Origin: DASYTH01 sp045806965
GTDB lineage: Bacteria > Actinomycetota > Actinomycetes > Mycobacteriales > Pseudonocardiaceae
Assembly (NCBI GenBank): GCA_045806965.1
Contig: JBJMIG010000044.1
Coordinates: 53,683 to 117,682, forward strand
DNA length: 64,000 nt
Direction of reading: 5' to 3'
Shown here: in pieces, positions 24,104 to 32,007 of the stretch
Numbering within the stretch: the first letter of the stretch is position 1
How the letters are laid out: each line of letters begins with the position of its first letter
The notes under the pieces: model-generated
Database searches by the model: none
What the model was told of the DNA's origin: nothing
What the model saw: only the letters and a program-made list of their open reading frames with translations
Program-made: the position numbers and the translations under genes

Positions 24104-24698
24104 CCTCGTCCCAGGCGGCGATCACCTGGCGGGCACAGGTTTGCGGGGACACTCCGCCGACGCCGGTACCCATGCCCGGCAGGGCGATCGTGCGCACCGC
24201 GTTGCGCACCGGCTCGCCGTCGTCGAGCGTGCCGTCGCGCCAGAGCCGCAACACCGCCCTGGCGGCCAGGTAGGGGTGCACCGTGTCGGGCGGCAGCAGT
24301 TCGCCCGGCTCGCGCATGGTCGGCGCGCTGATCAGCCACTCCGGCGCGGGCGCGCCGGTCGGCACGATCAGCGCCTCGCCAACCGGCAGCTCACCACCGT
24401 GGTAGGCCAGGACGGCGCTGCGCACGTGTTGCTCGATGGCGGGGAAGGCCTTGGCGTAGACGGCGTCGATGCCGCCGCGCATCCAGCCGTAGGAGTTGGC
24501 CGGGCTGACCACCGCCTGGGCGCGCACGTCGAGCACGGAGCCGCGGTGCACGCGCACGGCGGCTCGCCCGTCCACCGCGGCGTCCCACGCGTTGGCGAGC
24601 GGTTCGCTCACCGCGCACAGGACGAGCTTCAGCGGCACGGGATCGGTATTCGGGTCGGTAGCGGACGTTGTCGTGTCAGCCTCCGGATCGGCGGTCAC
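24078..24698 (-). CDS. macro-domain protein
   Basis: A 206-residue protein. After a ~20-residue acidic/Thr-rich N-terminus comes a macro domain: VHRGSVLDVRAQAVVSPANSYG (nucleotide loop and substrate strand), GGIDAVYAKAFP, GEALIVPTGA and IALPGMGTGVGGVSP (phosphate loop). Macro domains bind ADP-ribose or remove it from proteins or nucleic acids. The insertion WLISAPTMREPG resembles phage- and actinobacteria-type members. It sits beside a GNAT gene and a tiny upstream frame (24676-24798) that overlaps its start by 23 bases. No PARP or DarT partner is visible. Confidence 0.82.
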   Translation of the reverse strand: MTADPEADTTTSATDPNTDPVPLKLVLCAVSEPLANAWDAAVDGRAAVRVHRGSVLDVRAQAVVSPANSYGWMRGGIDAVYAKAFPAIEQHVRSAVLAYHGGELPVGEALIVPTGAPAPEWLISAPTMREPGELLPPDTVHPYLAARAVLRLWRDGTLDDGEPVRNAVRTIALPGMGTGVGGVSPQTCARQVIAAWDEVIGDRSRT

Positions 24699-24798
24699 GA
24701 ACGAGGGCGGCCATCTCTGTATACCCCGCGAGAACGTCGTTTGGTAACAGGTGAACCGGATCTTCAGCGTATTGCCGTAGTGGCTCCTGAATGATCAT
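24676..24798 (-). CDS. possible 40-residue small protein upstream of the macro gene
   Basis: ATG 24798 to TGA 24676 encodes MIIQEPLRQYAEDPVHLLPN followed by DVLAGYTEMAALVRDRRSGG, a balanced amphipathic composition unlike the Arg/Pro-rich noise frames here. The DNA is less GC-rich than its surroundings. GAGG directly touches the ATG, a poor distance, so initiation is doubtful. The last 23 bases overlap the start of the macro gene, so it could be a translational leader, a small partner protein or the remnant of a longer gene. I do not recognise a family. Confidence 0.3.
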   Translation of the reverse strand: MIIQEPLRQYAEDPVHLLPNDVLAGYTEMAALVRDRRSGG

Positions 24799-24847
24799 CC
24801 TCGGCACCCCGGCGTGTCGTGGGTCACCGGCTGCGTAGGGTGGCGCC

Positions 24848-25768
24848 GTGCCACGCATCGCCTTTCTCGGACCACAGGGGACGTTCGCCGAGCAGGCCGC
24901 GCGGGCGTTCGCCGGCGCTGCCCAGGACGAGCCGGAGCTGGTGGCGGTGGCCACGGTGCCGCTGGCGTTGCGCGCGGTGCGGGCCGGCGAGGTCGAGCTC
25001 GGCTGTGTGCCGGTGGAGAACTCGGTCGAGGGCGCGGTCGGGCCGACCATGGACGGGTTGGCCGTCGGCGAGCCGCTGCTCGCGGTCGGCGAGGTGGTGC
25101 TGCCGGTCGTGTTCTCGATACTGGTGCGCCCCGGCGTGGCGGCCGGTGACGTGCGCACCGTGGCCAGCCATCCGCACGCGCTTGCCCAGGTGCACGGCTG
25201 GCTGGAGGAGCACCTGCCGAGGGCCACGGCGCTGGCGACGACGTCGACCGCGGCGGCCGCGGTCGGGGTGCGGGACGGCGAGTTCGACGCGGCGGTGACC
25301 GCGCCGGTGGCCGCCACCCACTACCCGCTGCGGGCGCTGGCCACCGACGTGGCCGACGTGGCGGACGCGGTGACCCGGTTCTTCCTGCTCGGCCGGCCCG
25401 GTGCGACGCCGCCGCCGACCGGTGCCGACCGGACCTCCGTGGTCGCGGTCACCGAGGCGGACCGGACCGGCGTGCTCGCCGAGATGCTCACCGAGCTTGC
25501 CCTGCGCGGCATCAACCTGACCCGCATCGAGTCCCGGCCGCTGAAGGGCCGGATCGGTGAGTACCGGTTCTACCTGGACTTCGACGGGCACATCGCCGAA
25601 CAGCGGGTCGGCGACGCGCTGGCCGCGCTGCACCGGCGCTGCCACGAGCTGCGCTTCCTCGGCTCGTACCCGAGGGCGGATCGGGTCGCCTCGACCGGCC
25701 AGGCGGGCAACACCGATGCCGACTATGCCGCCGCCACCGCGTGGCTCGCTTCGCTCCGTACCAGCTGA
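24848..25768 (+). CDS. pheA: prephenate dehydratase
   Basis: Converts prephenate to phenylpyruvate in phenylalanine synthesis. The 306 residues hold the dehydratase domain (IAFLGPQGTFAEQAARAF, GCVPVENSVEG, and the catalytic TRF in VTRFFLLG) and a C-terminal ACT domain (GVLAEMLTELALRGINLTRI, then ESRPLKGRIGEYRFYLDF) that binds phenylalanine for feedback control. GTG 24848 follows TAGGGT by six bases, so the mRNA is probably leaderless. Near serS and the metallopeptidase in M. tuberculosis (from memory), so its presence here fits shared ancestry. Confidence 0.95.
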   Translation: MPRIAFLGPQGTFAEQAARAFAGAAQDEPELVAVATVPLALRAVRAGEVELGCVPVENSVEGAVGPTMDGLAVGEPLLAVGEVVLPVVFSILVRPGVAAGDVRTVASHPHALAQVHGWLEEHLPRATALATTSTAAAAVGVRDGEFDAAVTAPVAATHYPLRALATDVADVADAVTRFFLLGRPGATPPPTGADRTSVVAVTEADRTGVLAEMLTELALRGINLTRIESRPLKGRIGEYRFYLDFDGHIAEQRVGDALAALHRRCHELRFLGSYPRADRVASTGQAGNTDADYAAATAWLASLRTS

Positions 25769-25843
25769 ACTGGAAATTCGGCACCTTTTGTCGGTCTGCG
25801 GCGCTACCCTCGCGACCGACTGGACGATCACTGGAGGGCACCC

Positions 25844-26866
25844 ATGACCACATCCGCGGCCCGGTTCGCGGTACGGGCGGAGGCGTTGGTCAAAACGTTC
25901 GGGTCGACCCGCGCGCTGGACGGCGTCGACCTGGAGATCCCGACCGGAAGCGTGCTCGGCCTGCTGGGGCCGAACGGCGCCGGCAAGACCACCACCGTGC
26001 GCATCCTGACCACACTGCTCAAGCCGGACTCCGGGCGTGCCTTCGTGGCCGGGCACGACGTGGTGGCCGATCCTCAGGCGGTGCGCCGCTCGATCGGCCT
26101 CTCCGGCCAGTACGCCGCGGTCGACGAGAACCTCACCGGCTACGAGAACCTGTGGATGGTGGCGCGGCTCTACGGCATGAACCGGTCCGACTCGGCCGGC
26201 CGGGCCAGGGAGCTGCTGCGCCGGTTCAACCTGGACGACGCGGCGGACCGGCCGGCCAAGACCTACTCCGGCGGCATGCGGCGCCGGCTTGACTTAGCCA
26301 GCGCGCTGGTCGCGCAGCCGGCGGTCGTGGTGCTGGACGAGCCGACCACGGGCCTTGACCCGCGCGGCCGGCTGGACACCTGGGAGGTGATCGGTGAGCT
26401 GGTCGCCGACGGGGCCACCGTGTTGCTCACCACCCAGTATCTCGAGGAGGCCGATCGGCTGGCCGACACCATCCTGGTCATCGACCAGGGCAAGGTGATC
26501 GCCGGCGGCACCGCCGACAAGCTGAAGAACGAGGCCGGCAGCGAGCGGCTTGAGCTGGTCGTGGCCGAGGGCGCCGAGCTGGAGATCACCAGGGCGGTCC
26601 TGGCCGAGGTGGGCACCGACGACCCGGTCGTGGACGAGCGCACCCGCAAGGTCTCGGTGCATGTCGGCGCCGGCCCGAAGGCGCTGATCGAGGCGTTACG
26701 CCGGCTGGACGGAGCGGGCGTCGGGGTGCTCGACGTGGCGCTGCACCGGCCCACCCTCGACGACGTGTTCCTGGCGTTGACCGGCCATGCGGCCGAGGAA
26801 ACGCCGCCGACCGATGCGTCGGCCAGCGGCCGGCGGGGGCGCAAGCAGGAAGGGGCGGCGGTATGA
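25844..26866 (+). CDS. second DrrA-type ABC ATP-binding protein
   Basis: A 340-residue DrrA-family ATPase: Walker A GPNGAGKTTT, signature TYSGGMRRRLD, Walker B AVVVLDEPTTGLDPRGR and the C-terminal regulatory domain ending TLDDVFLALTG. It is clearly related to the 13783 gene but has a longer, charged, Ala/Gly-rich tail. It pairs with the permease at 26863 through an ATGA overlap. No TetR gene is adjacent, so control differs from the first system. It follows pheA by 75 bases. Confidence 0.9.
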   Translation: MTTSAARFAVRAEALVKTFGSTRALDGVDLEIPTGSVLGLLGPNGAGKTTTVRILTTLLKPDSGRAFVAGHDVVADPQAVRRSIGLSGQYAAVDENLTGYENLWMVARLYGMNRSDSAGRARELLRRFNLDDAADRPAKTYSGGMRRRLDLASALVAQPAVVVLDEPTTGLDPRGRLDTWEVIGELVADGATVLLTTQYLEEADRLADTILVIDQGKVIAGGTADKLKNEAGSERLELVVAEGAELEITRAVLAEVGTDDPVVDERTRKVSVHVGAGPKALIEALRRLDGAGVGVLDVALHRPTLDDVFLALTGHAAEETPPTDASASGRRGRKQEGAAV

Positions 26867-27663
26867 CCGTGCTCACCGGAAGCCTGCGCGACAGTGGGGT
26901 GGTCACCTGGCGCAACCTGACCAACATCCGCCGGCAGCCCGACCTGCTGCTCGGCGCCACCCTTCAGCCGATCATGTTCGTGCTGCTGTTCGCCTACGTG
27001 TTCGGCGGCAGCTTCGGCGGGGCCAACTACCGCGAGTTCCTGATGGGCGGGATCTTCGCCCAGACCGTGGCGTTCAACTCGGCCTACACCACCATCGGGT
27101 TCGCCGCCGACCTCCAGAAGGGAATCATCGACCGGTTCCGCTCACTGCCCATGTCCCGGATCGCCGTGCTGCTCGGCCGAACCAGCTCCGACCTGGCGGT
27201 GAGCGCGCTCGGCCTGTTGATCATGTCGCTGTGTGGGCTGCTGGTCGGCTGGCGGTTCCGGGGCAGCGTCGGTGACGCCGCGCTCGCCTATCTGGTGCTG
27301 CTGCTGTTCTCCTTCGCGATGTCCTGGATCGGCGCGGTGATCGGGCTGATCGCGGGCAGCGTCGAGGTGGCCCAGAGCGCCGGCTTCATCTGGATGTTCC
27401 CGGTCACGTTCATCTCGTCGGCGTTCGTCTCGCAGGCCACCATGCCAGGGCCGCTGCGGGTGATCGCCGAGTGGAACCCGGTGACCGCGGTCGCCGACTC
27501 CGCCCGGGACCTGTTCCACAACACCGGGGTGGGCATCCTGAAGCGGGGCGACAGTTGGCCTGCGCACCACGCCACGGTCTACGCGCTGCTCTGGTGCCTC
27601 GGGATTCTCGCCGTGTTCATGCCGCTCGCGGTGGCCAAGTACCGCAAGGTCGCCAGCAAATAG
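26863..27663 (+). CDS. second DrrB-type ABC permease
   Basis: A 266-residue ABC-2 membrane subunit with about six helices. Family segments are PIMFVLLFAYVFGG, NYREFLMGGIFAQT, GIIDRFRSLPMSRIAVLLG, and near the end EWNPVTAVADSARDLFHN. It forms the channel for the ATPase overlapping it by four bases. The substrate is probably a hydrophobic compound or lipid (family inference). The stop is followed by the repeat-rich 27664-28045 region. Confidence 0.9.
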   Translation: MTVLTGSLRDSGVVTWRNLTNIRRQPDLLLGATLQPIMFVLLFAYVFGGSFGGANYREFLMGGIFAQTVAFNSAYTTIGFAADLQKGIIDRFRSLPMSRIAVLLGRTSSDLAVSALGLLIMSLCGLLVGWRFRGSVGDAALAYLVLLLFSFAMSWIGAVIGLIAGSVEVAQSAGFIWMFPVTFISSAFVSQATMPGPLRVIAEWNPVTAVADSARDLFHNTGVGILKRGDSWPAHHATVYALLWCLGILAVFMPLAVAKYRKVASK

Positions 27664-28045
27664 CTGGGCTGTGTCTTCTGCGCTCACTCGTTCCTCGTTC
27701 GCGCGGCTCGCGGCCGCTGAGCCGGTGTCTTCCCTCCTGCGCTGCTCACTCGCTCGTTCCTCGCTCGCTGCGCTGCTCGTCAGTCCAGACACCGGCCGGC
27801 CGACTCGCACGGCTTCGGATCGCGTCAGCCCTTACAGCGGAAGGTCACCTTCATGCGGTTCTACACGCGGAAGGTGACATTCCGCTGTGTCTTCGGCGCT
27901 CGCTCGCAGGCTCGCTCGGGCGGCTCGCGGCCTGTGAGCCGGCGTCTTCCCTCCTGCGCTGCTCACTCGCTCGTTCCTCGCTCGCTGCGCTGCTCGTCGG
28001 TCCGGACACCGGGGGCCGACTCGCACGGCGTCGGCAACGCGTCAG
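27664..28045. repeat. 382-base repeat nest: two R1 copies around an R2 double unit
   Basis: Gene-free. R1 core copies lie at 27730-27795 and 27947-28012, beginning TTCCCTCCTGCGCTGCTCAC and ending GACACCGG. The first is identical base for base to the reverse complement of 32938-33003, while the second has two changes near its end. Flanking GCGGCTCGCGGCC and GTCTTC sequence is also shared. Between them, 27835-27888 is an R2 composite in which CAGCGGAAGGTCACCTTC and GGAAGGTGACATTCCGCTG face each other around ATGCGGTTCTAC. Open frames here are low-complexity Leu/Arg/Ser strings with no sign of being genes. Confidence 0.8.
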
Positions 28046-28078
28046 CCATACCGCGCAAGGTCACCTTGCGCGGTATGG
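28046..28078. repeat. family-R2 repeat, 33-base near-perfect palindrome
   Basis: CCATACCGCGCAAGGT, a single central C, then the exact reverse complement of that arm. It is the most symmetrical R2 unit in the window. The minus-strand gene at 28061 ends inside it: the last residues PYRAR and the TGA stop are read from its arm and centre. Confidence 0.85.
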
Positions 28079-28843
28079 CGAGCGGGGGAGCCGGTCGAGG
28101 GTGAACCCGAACACCGTGCGATAGGTGTCGAGGATTCGCTGCTCGCCGTCGAGCGTGGTTTCGGTTCGGGCCGCCCCGACGGTGGTGATCAGCGTGTCGC
28201 CGGTCAGGGTCACCCGGCCGTCCTCGGTGTTGCGTGAGCACACCAGTTTCTCGGTGAAGTGCGATGCCGGCGAGGTGGAGTTCCACCAGGCGCCGATCCG
28301 GAATTCGTCGAGGGTGCGCGACCGCTGCTCCATCCGGTACTGCGGCCGGCCGTCGCACAGCACGTCGATGTCCCCCTCCGGCGCGTCCACCACCAGGTAC
28401 TCGCCGTCCGGGTCGTCCTGCGCGTCCGGCCAGTCCAGCCGCAGCGGGTGGCAGGCGTGCCGGCCGAAGCCGACGTCGGCCACCCAGCGCTCGCCGCTGG
28501 CGTCCACGGTGAGTGCCAGATGATCGAACGGCACTCCGAGCCCGCCGTCGCCGAACACCCGGGCCGCGTGCCGGATCACCGGAAAACCAACCGCCTCGAG
28601 GAGAGCGGCGAACGCGCCGTTGAGCTCGTAACAGAACCCACCGCGCCGCCGCCGGACGATCTTGTCGACCAGCGCGTCCTCGTCGAGCGTGATCGGCTCG
28701 TCCAGGTGGATGCTGAGGTTCTCGAACGGCACCGTGCGCAGGTGTCGCACGTGCAACTCACGCAGTAGTGCGGCGTCCGGGCGGCCGATCTCGGTTGGCA
28801 GCCCGATCCGGCGCAGGTAGGCGGACGCGGTGGCATGATCCAT
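28061..28843 (-). CDS. nat: arylamine N-acetyltransferase
   Basis: Transfers an acyl group from CoA to aryl amines or hydrazines. About 260 residues with the complete Cys-His-Asp triad: C71 in RRGGFCYELNGAF, H108 in PFDHLAL and D123 in VADVGFG. ATG 28843 is preferred; TTG 28858 adds five residues. The C-terminus is odd: the last residues and the stop come from an R2 palindrome. In mycobacteria NAT acts in sterol catabolism and cell-wall lipid metabolism, and in rifamycin producers related enzymes close macrolactams; no such genes are adjacent here. Confidence 0.93.
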   Translation of the reverse strand: MDHATASAYLRRIGLPTEIGRPDAALLRELHVRHLRTVPFENLSIHLDEPITLDEDALVDKIVRRRRGGFCYELNGAFAALLEAVGFPVIRHAARVFGDGGLGVPFDHLALTVDASGERWVADVGFGRHACHPLRLDWPDAQDDPDGEYLVVDAPEGDIDVLCDGRPQYRMEQRSRTLDEFRIGAWWNSTSPASHFTEKLVCSRNTEDGRVTLTGDTLITTVGAARTETTLDGEQRILDTYRTVFGFTLDRLPRSPYRAR

Positions 28844-28886
28844 TTGTCCACTATGCAAACTCGACCCACCTGTAGGTCAACCGGGG

Positions 28887-29279
28887 TCAGCCGCCGGAGA
28901 GCCGGACCAGTTCCCGCTCCGCCTGCGGCGTCGCGCCGATTGCCCCGGCCGCTTCGGAAAGCCGGTAGCGGACGAACGACGCCTGGCCCTCGAGGTCCGG
29001 TTCGGCCGGTGCGACCCCGTCCAGGTAGGCCCGCCAGCTGCGGGCCGGAATCCACCGGCTCATTCCTTCGAACCGCATCGCGATGGACCAACTGCCGCGT
29101 TCGGCCGAGATCCGGACGAACGCCTCCAGCCACCGCCTGCCCTGCCGAACCGGTCCCTGGAGTACGAGTAGTTGCTGGTCAGCATCGCGTTGCTGGTCGA
29201 GTACGTCGAACCCCTGGCCGGCGAGATCGGCGCACATCGCCGCCACCGGCCGGGGGAACCCACAGTCCGTCACCGGCAT
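28887..29279 (-). CDS. unrecognised 130-residue soluble protein
   Basis: ATG 29279 follows CGGAGG by about seven bases and gives MPVTDCGFPRPVAAMCADL. The predicted alpha/beta protein has strands such as QLLVLQGPV and SWSIAMRFEGM, then WIPARSWRAYLDG and a C-terminal helical part. No signal peptide, membrane segment or cofactor motif is seen. I do not recognise the family. The good ribosome site and balanced composition support a real gene. It lies upstream of nat on the same strand (gap 43 bases) and may be co-transcribed. Confidence 0.6.
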   Translation of the reverse strand: MPVTDCGFPRPVAAMCADLAGQGFDVLDQQRDADQQLLVLQGPVRQGRRWLEAFVRISAERGSWSIAMRFEGMSRWIPARSWRAYLDGVAPAEPDLEGQASFVRYRLSEAAGAIGATPQAERELVRLSGG

Positions 29280-29473
29280 GAGCATCCTCCGATCTCCGCA
29301 AGGCTTCCCACGGCCGCTGCAGTCTTAATCGAGGATCTCTCAACAGGCCGTTGTACCGTTTGTTGTTGGCAGATCCTGAGCATTACCCGTGGACAAGCAA
29401 CCTCTCCGCCGGCCCGACCGTCCCTTGGAGTGCAGGCGTCCAGAGAAAACGTCGGGGCTGGAGGCGAGGAATC

Positions 29474-30142
29474 ATGCAGATCAAGATCGGTGTGCTCGCG
29501 GTGACCGGGTTCGCCCTGCTCGCCGCGGGGTGTAGCAGTGGGGTTTCCGGGAACGTGGCCCAACCGGACGTGCGGACCGGATGGTCCACCGCGCCATCTG
29601 GCGGCGGGTCGAGCGCGCCGGGCGGCGCGTCGTCCCCCTCGGCGGTGCCGTCCGCCGGGACGCTGCAACCCCCGGCCCCGGCAGCACCGGAGTCGGCCGA
29701 GGCGGCCGCACCGGGGGACTGTAGGGCGGCCGAACTCAGGTTGTCGCTGGGGCAGGGCGACGCCGCGGCCGGCACGGTCTACCGCCCGCTGCGGTTCACC
29801 AACACCGGCACGCGCAACTGCACCATCCAGGGCTTCCCCGGGGTGTCCTACGTGGCCGGCGACGACGGGCACCAGGTCGGCCCGGCGGCGTTCCGGGTGG
29901 GCACCAAGGGCGCGCCGGTCAGCCTGGCGCCCGGCGCGACGGCGAGCGCGCCGGTGGGCTTCACCCAGGTGCGCAACTTCGACCCGGCGGTGTGCCGGCC
30001 GACCGCCGTGCGGGGGCTACGGATCTACCCGCCACACGACACCGCGGCCATGTTCGTGGCCATGGAGGGCACCGGGTGCGCCGGAAACCCGCCGGGTAAC
30101 CAGCTCGAGGTGCGGACCGTCCATAGTGGACAAGACAACTAG
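29474..30142 (+). CDS. DUF4232-type secreted lipoprotein
   Basis: A 222-residue lipoprotein. The signal peptide ends in a lipobox (ALLAAGC), followed by a Gly/Ser/Pro/Ala-rich linker to ~85. The C-terminal domain has the DUF4232 pattern: CRAAELRLSLGQGDAAAG, LRFTNTGTRNCTIQGFPGVS, then GATASAPVGFTQV and a terminal cysteine region. Such proteins are common on actinomycete surfaces; their role is unknown. ATG 29474 has GAGGCGAGGA upstream. The 194-base gap before it contains AT-rich stretches (around 29345-29365 and 29380) that could hold promoters. Confidence 0.85.
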   Translation: MQIKIGVLAVTGFALLAAGCSSGVSGNVAQPDVRTGWSTAPSGGGSSAPGGASSPSAVPSAGTLQPPAPAAPESAEAAAPGDCRAAELRLSLGQGDAAAGTVYRPLRFTNTGTRNCTIQGFPGVSYVAGDDGHQVGPAAFRVGTKGAPVSLAPGATASAPVGFTQVRNFDPAVCRPTAVRGLRIYPPHDTAAMFVAMEGTGCAGNPPGNQLEVRTVHSGQDN

Positions 30143-30170
30143 GTGATCATGCTTCGGAGCGCGGCGCTGC

Positions 30171-30836
30171 TCAGCTGGCCCGCTTGGCCGGCCGCCGGAC
30201 GGTGCGCCGCAGGCGGTTGAGGGCGCGGTGTTGGGCGACCCGCACGGCGTCCGCGGTGGTGCCGACCAGATCCGCGGTCTCCTGGGCGGAGAGACCGAGG
30301 ACGATTCGCATCACCAGGATGTCGCGCTGGCGGGGGGTGAGGGTGCGGAGCAGGCCGCCGGTGCGCTCGACCAGCTCACGGCGCAGGGTGATCTGCTCCG
30401 GATCGGCCTCGGCGGTCATCACGTCCGGGGTCTCCGACGTCGGCTGGGAGCGATCCCGGGCCGCGGCCCGGTGTACGTCGGCCACCTTGTGCGCGGCGAT
30501 CCCGTAGACGAAGGAAAGGAATGGGCGACCCAGCTGGCGGTAGTTGGGCAGCGCCCGGAAGACGGCCAGGCACACCTCCTGGGCCACGTCGTCGGCGGCG
30601 ACGAAGGTGCGCTGGGCGCGGCCGAGCTTGGTTCGGCAGTAGCGGACCACGATCGGCCGCAGAAAGGCCAGCAGATCCTCGGCGGCATCCGCGCTCCCGC
30701 AGACCGCCTCGGCCACCACGGAGTCGAGGTTGCCCCGATCGACCCGCCGCGGACGCGGCAGGGTGACGGTTTCCACGATCTCCCAGCTGGCCTCAAGCTC
30801 TGCCAGGTCAACCTCTGGCTCGACTGTGCACAACAT
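30171..30836 (-). CDS. ECF sigma factor, SigD/ShbA type
   Basis: A 221-residue sigma-70 family member. Region 2 includes VRYCRTKLGRAQRTFVAADD, then VAQEVCLAVFRALPNYRQLG and GRPFLSFVYGIAAHKVADVH. Region 4 includes LTPRQRDILVMRIVLGLSAQ and the HTH ending DAVRVAQHRALNRLRRTV. This is nearly the pattern of M. tuberculosis SigD as I recall it and of streptomycete ShbA, which drives transcription of the principal sigma gene. There is no anti-sigma gene next to it. AGGAGGCG precedes the ATG. A TAGAAAT box about 75 bases upstream of the ATG may be part of its promoter. Confidence 0.85.
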   Translation of the reverse strand: MLCTVEPEVDLAELEASWEIVETVTLPRPRRVDRGNLDSVVAEAVCGSADAAEDLLAFLRPIVVRYCRTKLGRAQRTFVAADDVAQEVCLAVFRALPNYRQLGRPFLSFVYGIAAHKVADVHRAAARDRSQPTSETPDVMTAEADPEQITLRRELVERTGGLLRTLTPRQRDILVMRIVLGLSAQETADLVGTTADAVRVAQHRALNRLRRTVRRPAKRAS

Positions 30837-31233
30837 GGCACGCCTCCTGCACCGGTTCTACTGCTCCAAGAGAGCACGGGGGGCGGGCCCAAATACGTGG
30901 CCGGCAAATTTCTATCCCGGACGAACCAAACTGCTGCCCTATTGGGCACACGCTCCGTACTCGCCGTGTGCGGACCGTTACCCGGTGCGGATCGCCGGCA
31001 CGTCGGCCGGCCCGGCATGTCAACCACATCGGCGTGCTGGCCGGTTTTGTAAGCGCACCACTACCTTGCCCGCCGGGCGGGCGCGCCCGCCCGGCCGGGC
31101 GTTGGTCCAGACCGGACGCCGGTGTCTTGCCCGGCGAAGCAGGCGAGACTACGGAAAGTGATCATCAGTGGGCGCCCGGCGGACCAGATCCGTTCAGGTC
31201 GGGCCAGCCTCGCGCCGACCGGACGGCGATAGC
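30837..31233. other. 397-base intergenic region between the sigma factor and TetR genes
   Basis: Gene-free and divergent. Near the sigma gene it is locally AT-richer (GGCAAATTTCTATCCC at about 30904), consistent with a leftward promoter. TTGACA (minus strand, about 31017-31022) could be a further -35 element but no good -10 follows. On the right, GATAGC just before GTG 31234 looks like the -10 of a leaderless TetR mRNA. No repeat or RNA gene was recognised. Confidence 0.5.
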
Positions 31234-31941
31234 GTGACCCTCGTGGCGGAGGCCCAGGAGCACGGCGCGGCCGGACGCAGGGCGCGCAGCGAGACCACGC
31301 GCACGCGCATCGTGGAGTCCGCGCTGCGCCTGTTCCAGGAGAACGGCTACGACCGCACCACGATGCGAGCCATCGCCGGGGAGGCCGGTGTGTCGGTCGG
31401 CAACGCCTACTACTACTTCAAGTCCAAGGATGCGCTGATCCAAGGGTTCTACGACCGCATAGCCGAGTTGCACCGGCAGCGGAGCGCGGCCGTGTTGGCC
31501 GCCGAGCAGGACTTCGCCGCCCGGTTGCGCGGGGTCATGCTCGGTTGGCTGGCCATCGCCGGGCCGTACCACGAGTTCGGCAAGCAGTTCTTCGTCAACG
31601 CGGCCGATCCGGACAGCCCGCTCAGCCCGTTCTCTCCGGAGTCCAGCCCGGCCAGAGACGCGCAGATCGCCCTCCACCGCGAGGTGGTCGAGGGTTCGAC
31701 CGCGAAGGTCGATCCGGAGCTGCGTGCCGACCTGCCCGAGCTGATCTGGCTCTACCACATGGGTGTGGTGCTGTTCTGGGTGCACGACCGCTCGCCCGGC
31801 TCCCGGCGCACCCGGATGCTGGTCGAGCGCACGGTGCCGCTGCTGGACCGGGTGGTCGGGCTCTCCCGGCTGCGGGTTCTTCGGCCGGTGACCAGGGAGA
31901 TCGTCGCGCTGATCAAGGACCTGCTCCGGCCCGACGCTTGA
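31234..31941 (+). CDS. TetR-family regulator paired with a diiron oxygenase gene
   Basis: About 235 residues. The N-terminal HTH reads RSETTRTRIVESALRLFQEN, then AIAGEAGVSVGNAYYYFKSK, standard for TetR. The C-terminal ligand domain (~75-235) is of the helical TetR_C type with GKQFFVNAADPDSPLSPF. GTG 31234 is preferred, with GATAGC at leaderless distance; GTG 31243 is an alternative. The diiron gene follows after 66 bases containing a palindromic operator, so this protein probably controls it. Confidence 0.85.
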   Translation: MTLVAEAQEHGAAGRRARSETTRTRIVESALRLFQENGYDRTTMRAIAGEAGVSVGNAYYYFKSKDALIQGFYDRIAELHRQRSAAVLAAEQDFAARLRGVMLGWLAIAGPYHEFGKQFFVNAADPDSPLSPFSPESSPARDAQIALHREVVEGSTAKVDPELRADLPELIWLYHMGVVLFWVHDRSPGSRRTRMLVERTVPLLDRVVGLSRLRVLRPVTREIVALIKDLLRPDA

Positions 31942-31970
31942 CAGTCCCGGCCACGTTGATGGAACCTGGG

Positions 31971-31992
31971 GTAACTGTTACGTCGGGTAACA
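31971..31992. promoter_or_regulatory. operator-like GTAAC palindromes upstream of the diiron gene
   Basis: GTAACTGTTAC (31971-31981) overlaps TGTTACGTCGGGTAACA (31976-31992); both are inverted repeats built from GTAAC. They sit 16 bases before the diiron gene start and just after the TetR gene. TTGACA at 31938-31943 may be a -35 element, though the matching -10 is weak. Confidence 0.55.
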
Positions 31993-32007
31993 CCTTGGAG
32001 GATCGGC

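Noticed and set aside
27664..28045. Small protein-coding genes in the repeat nest
   Set aside because: Frames are Ser/Leu/Arg strings created by the repeated CGCTCGCTCG sequence and lack ribosome sites.
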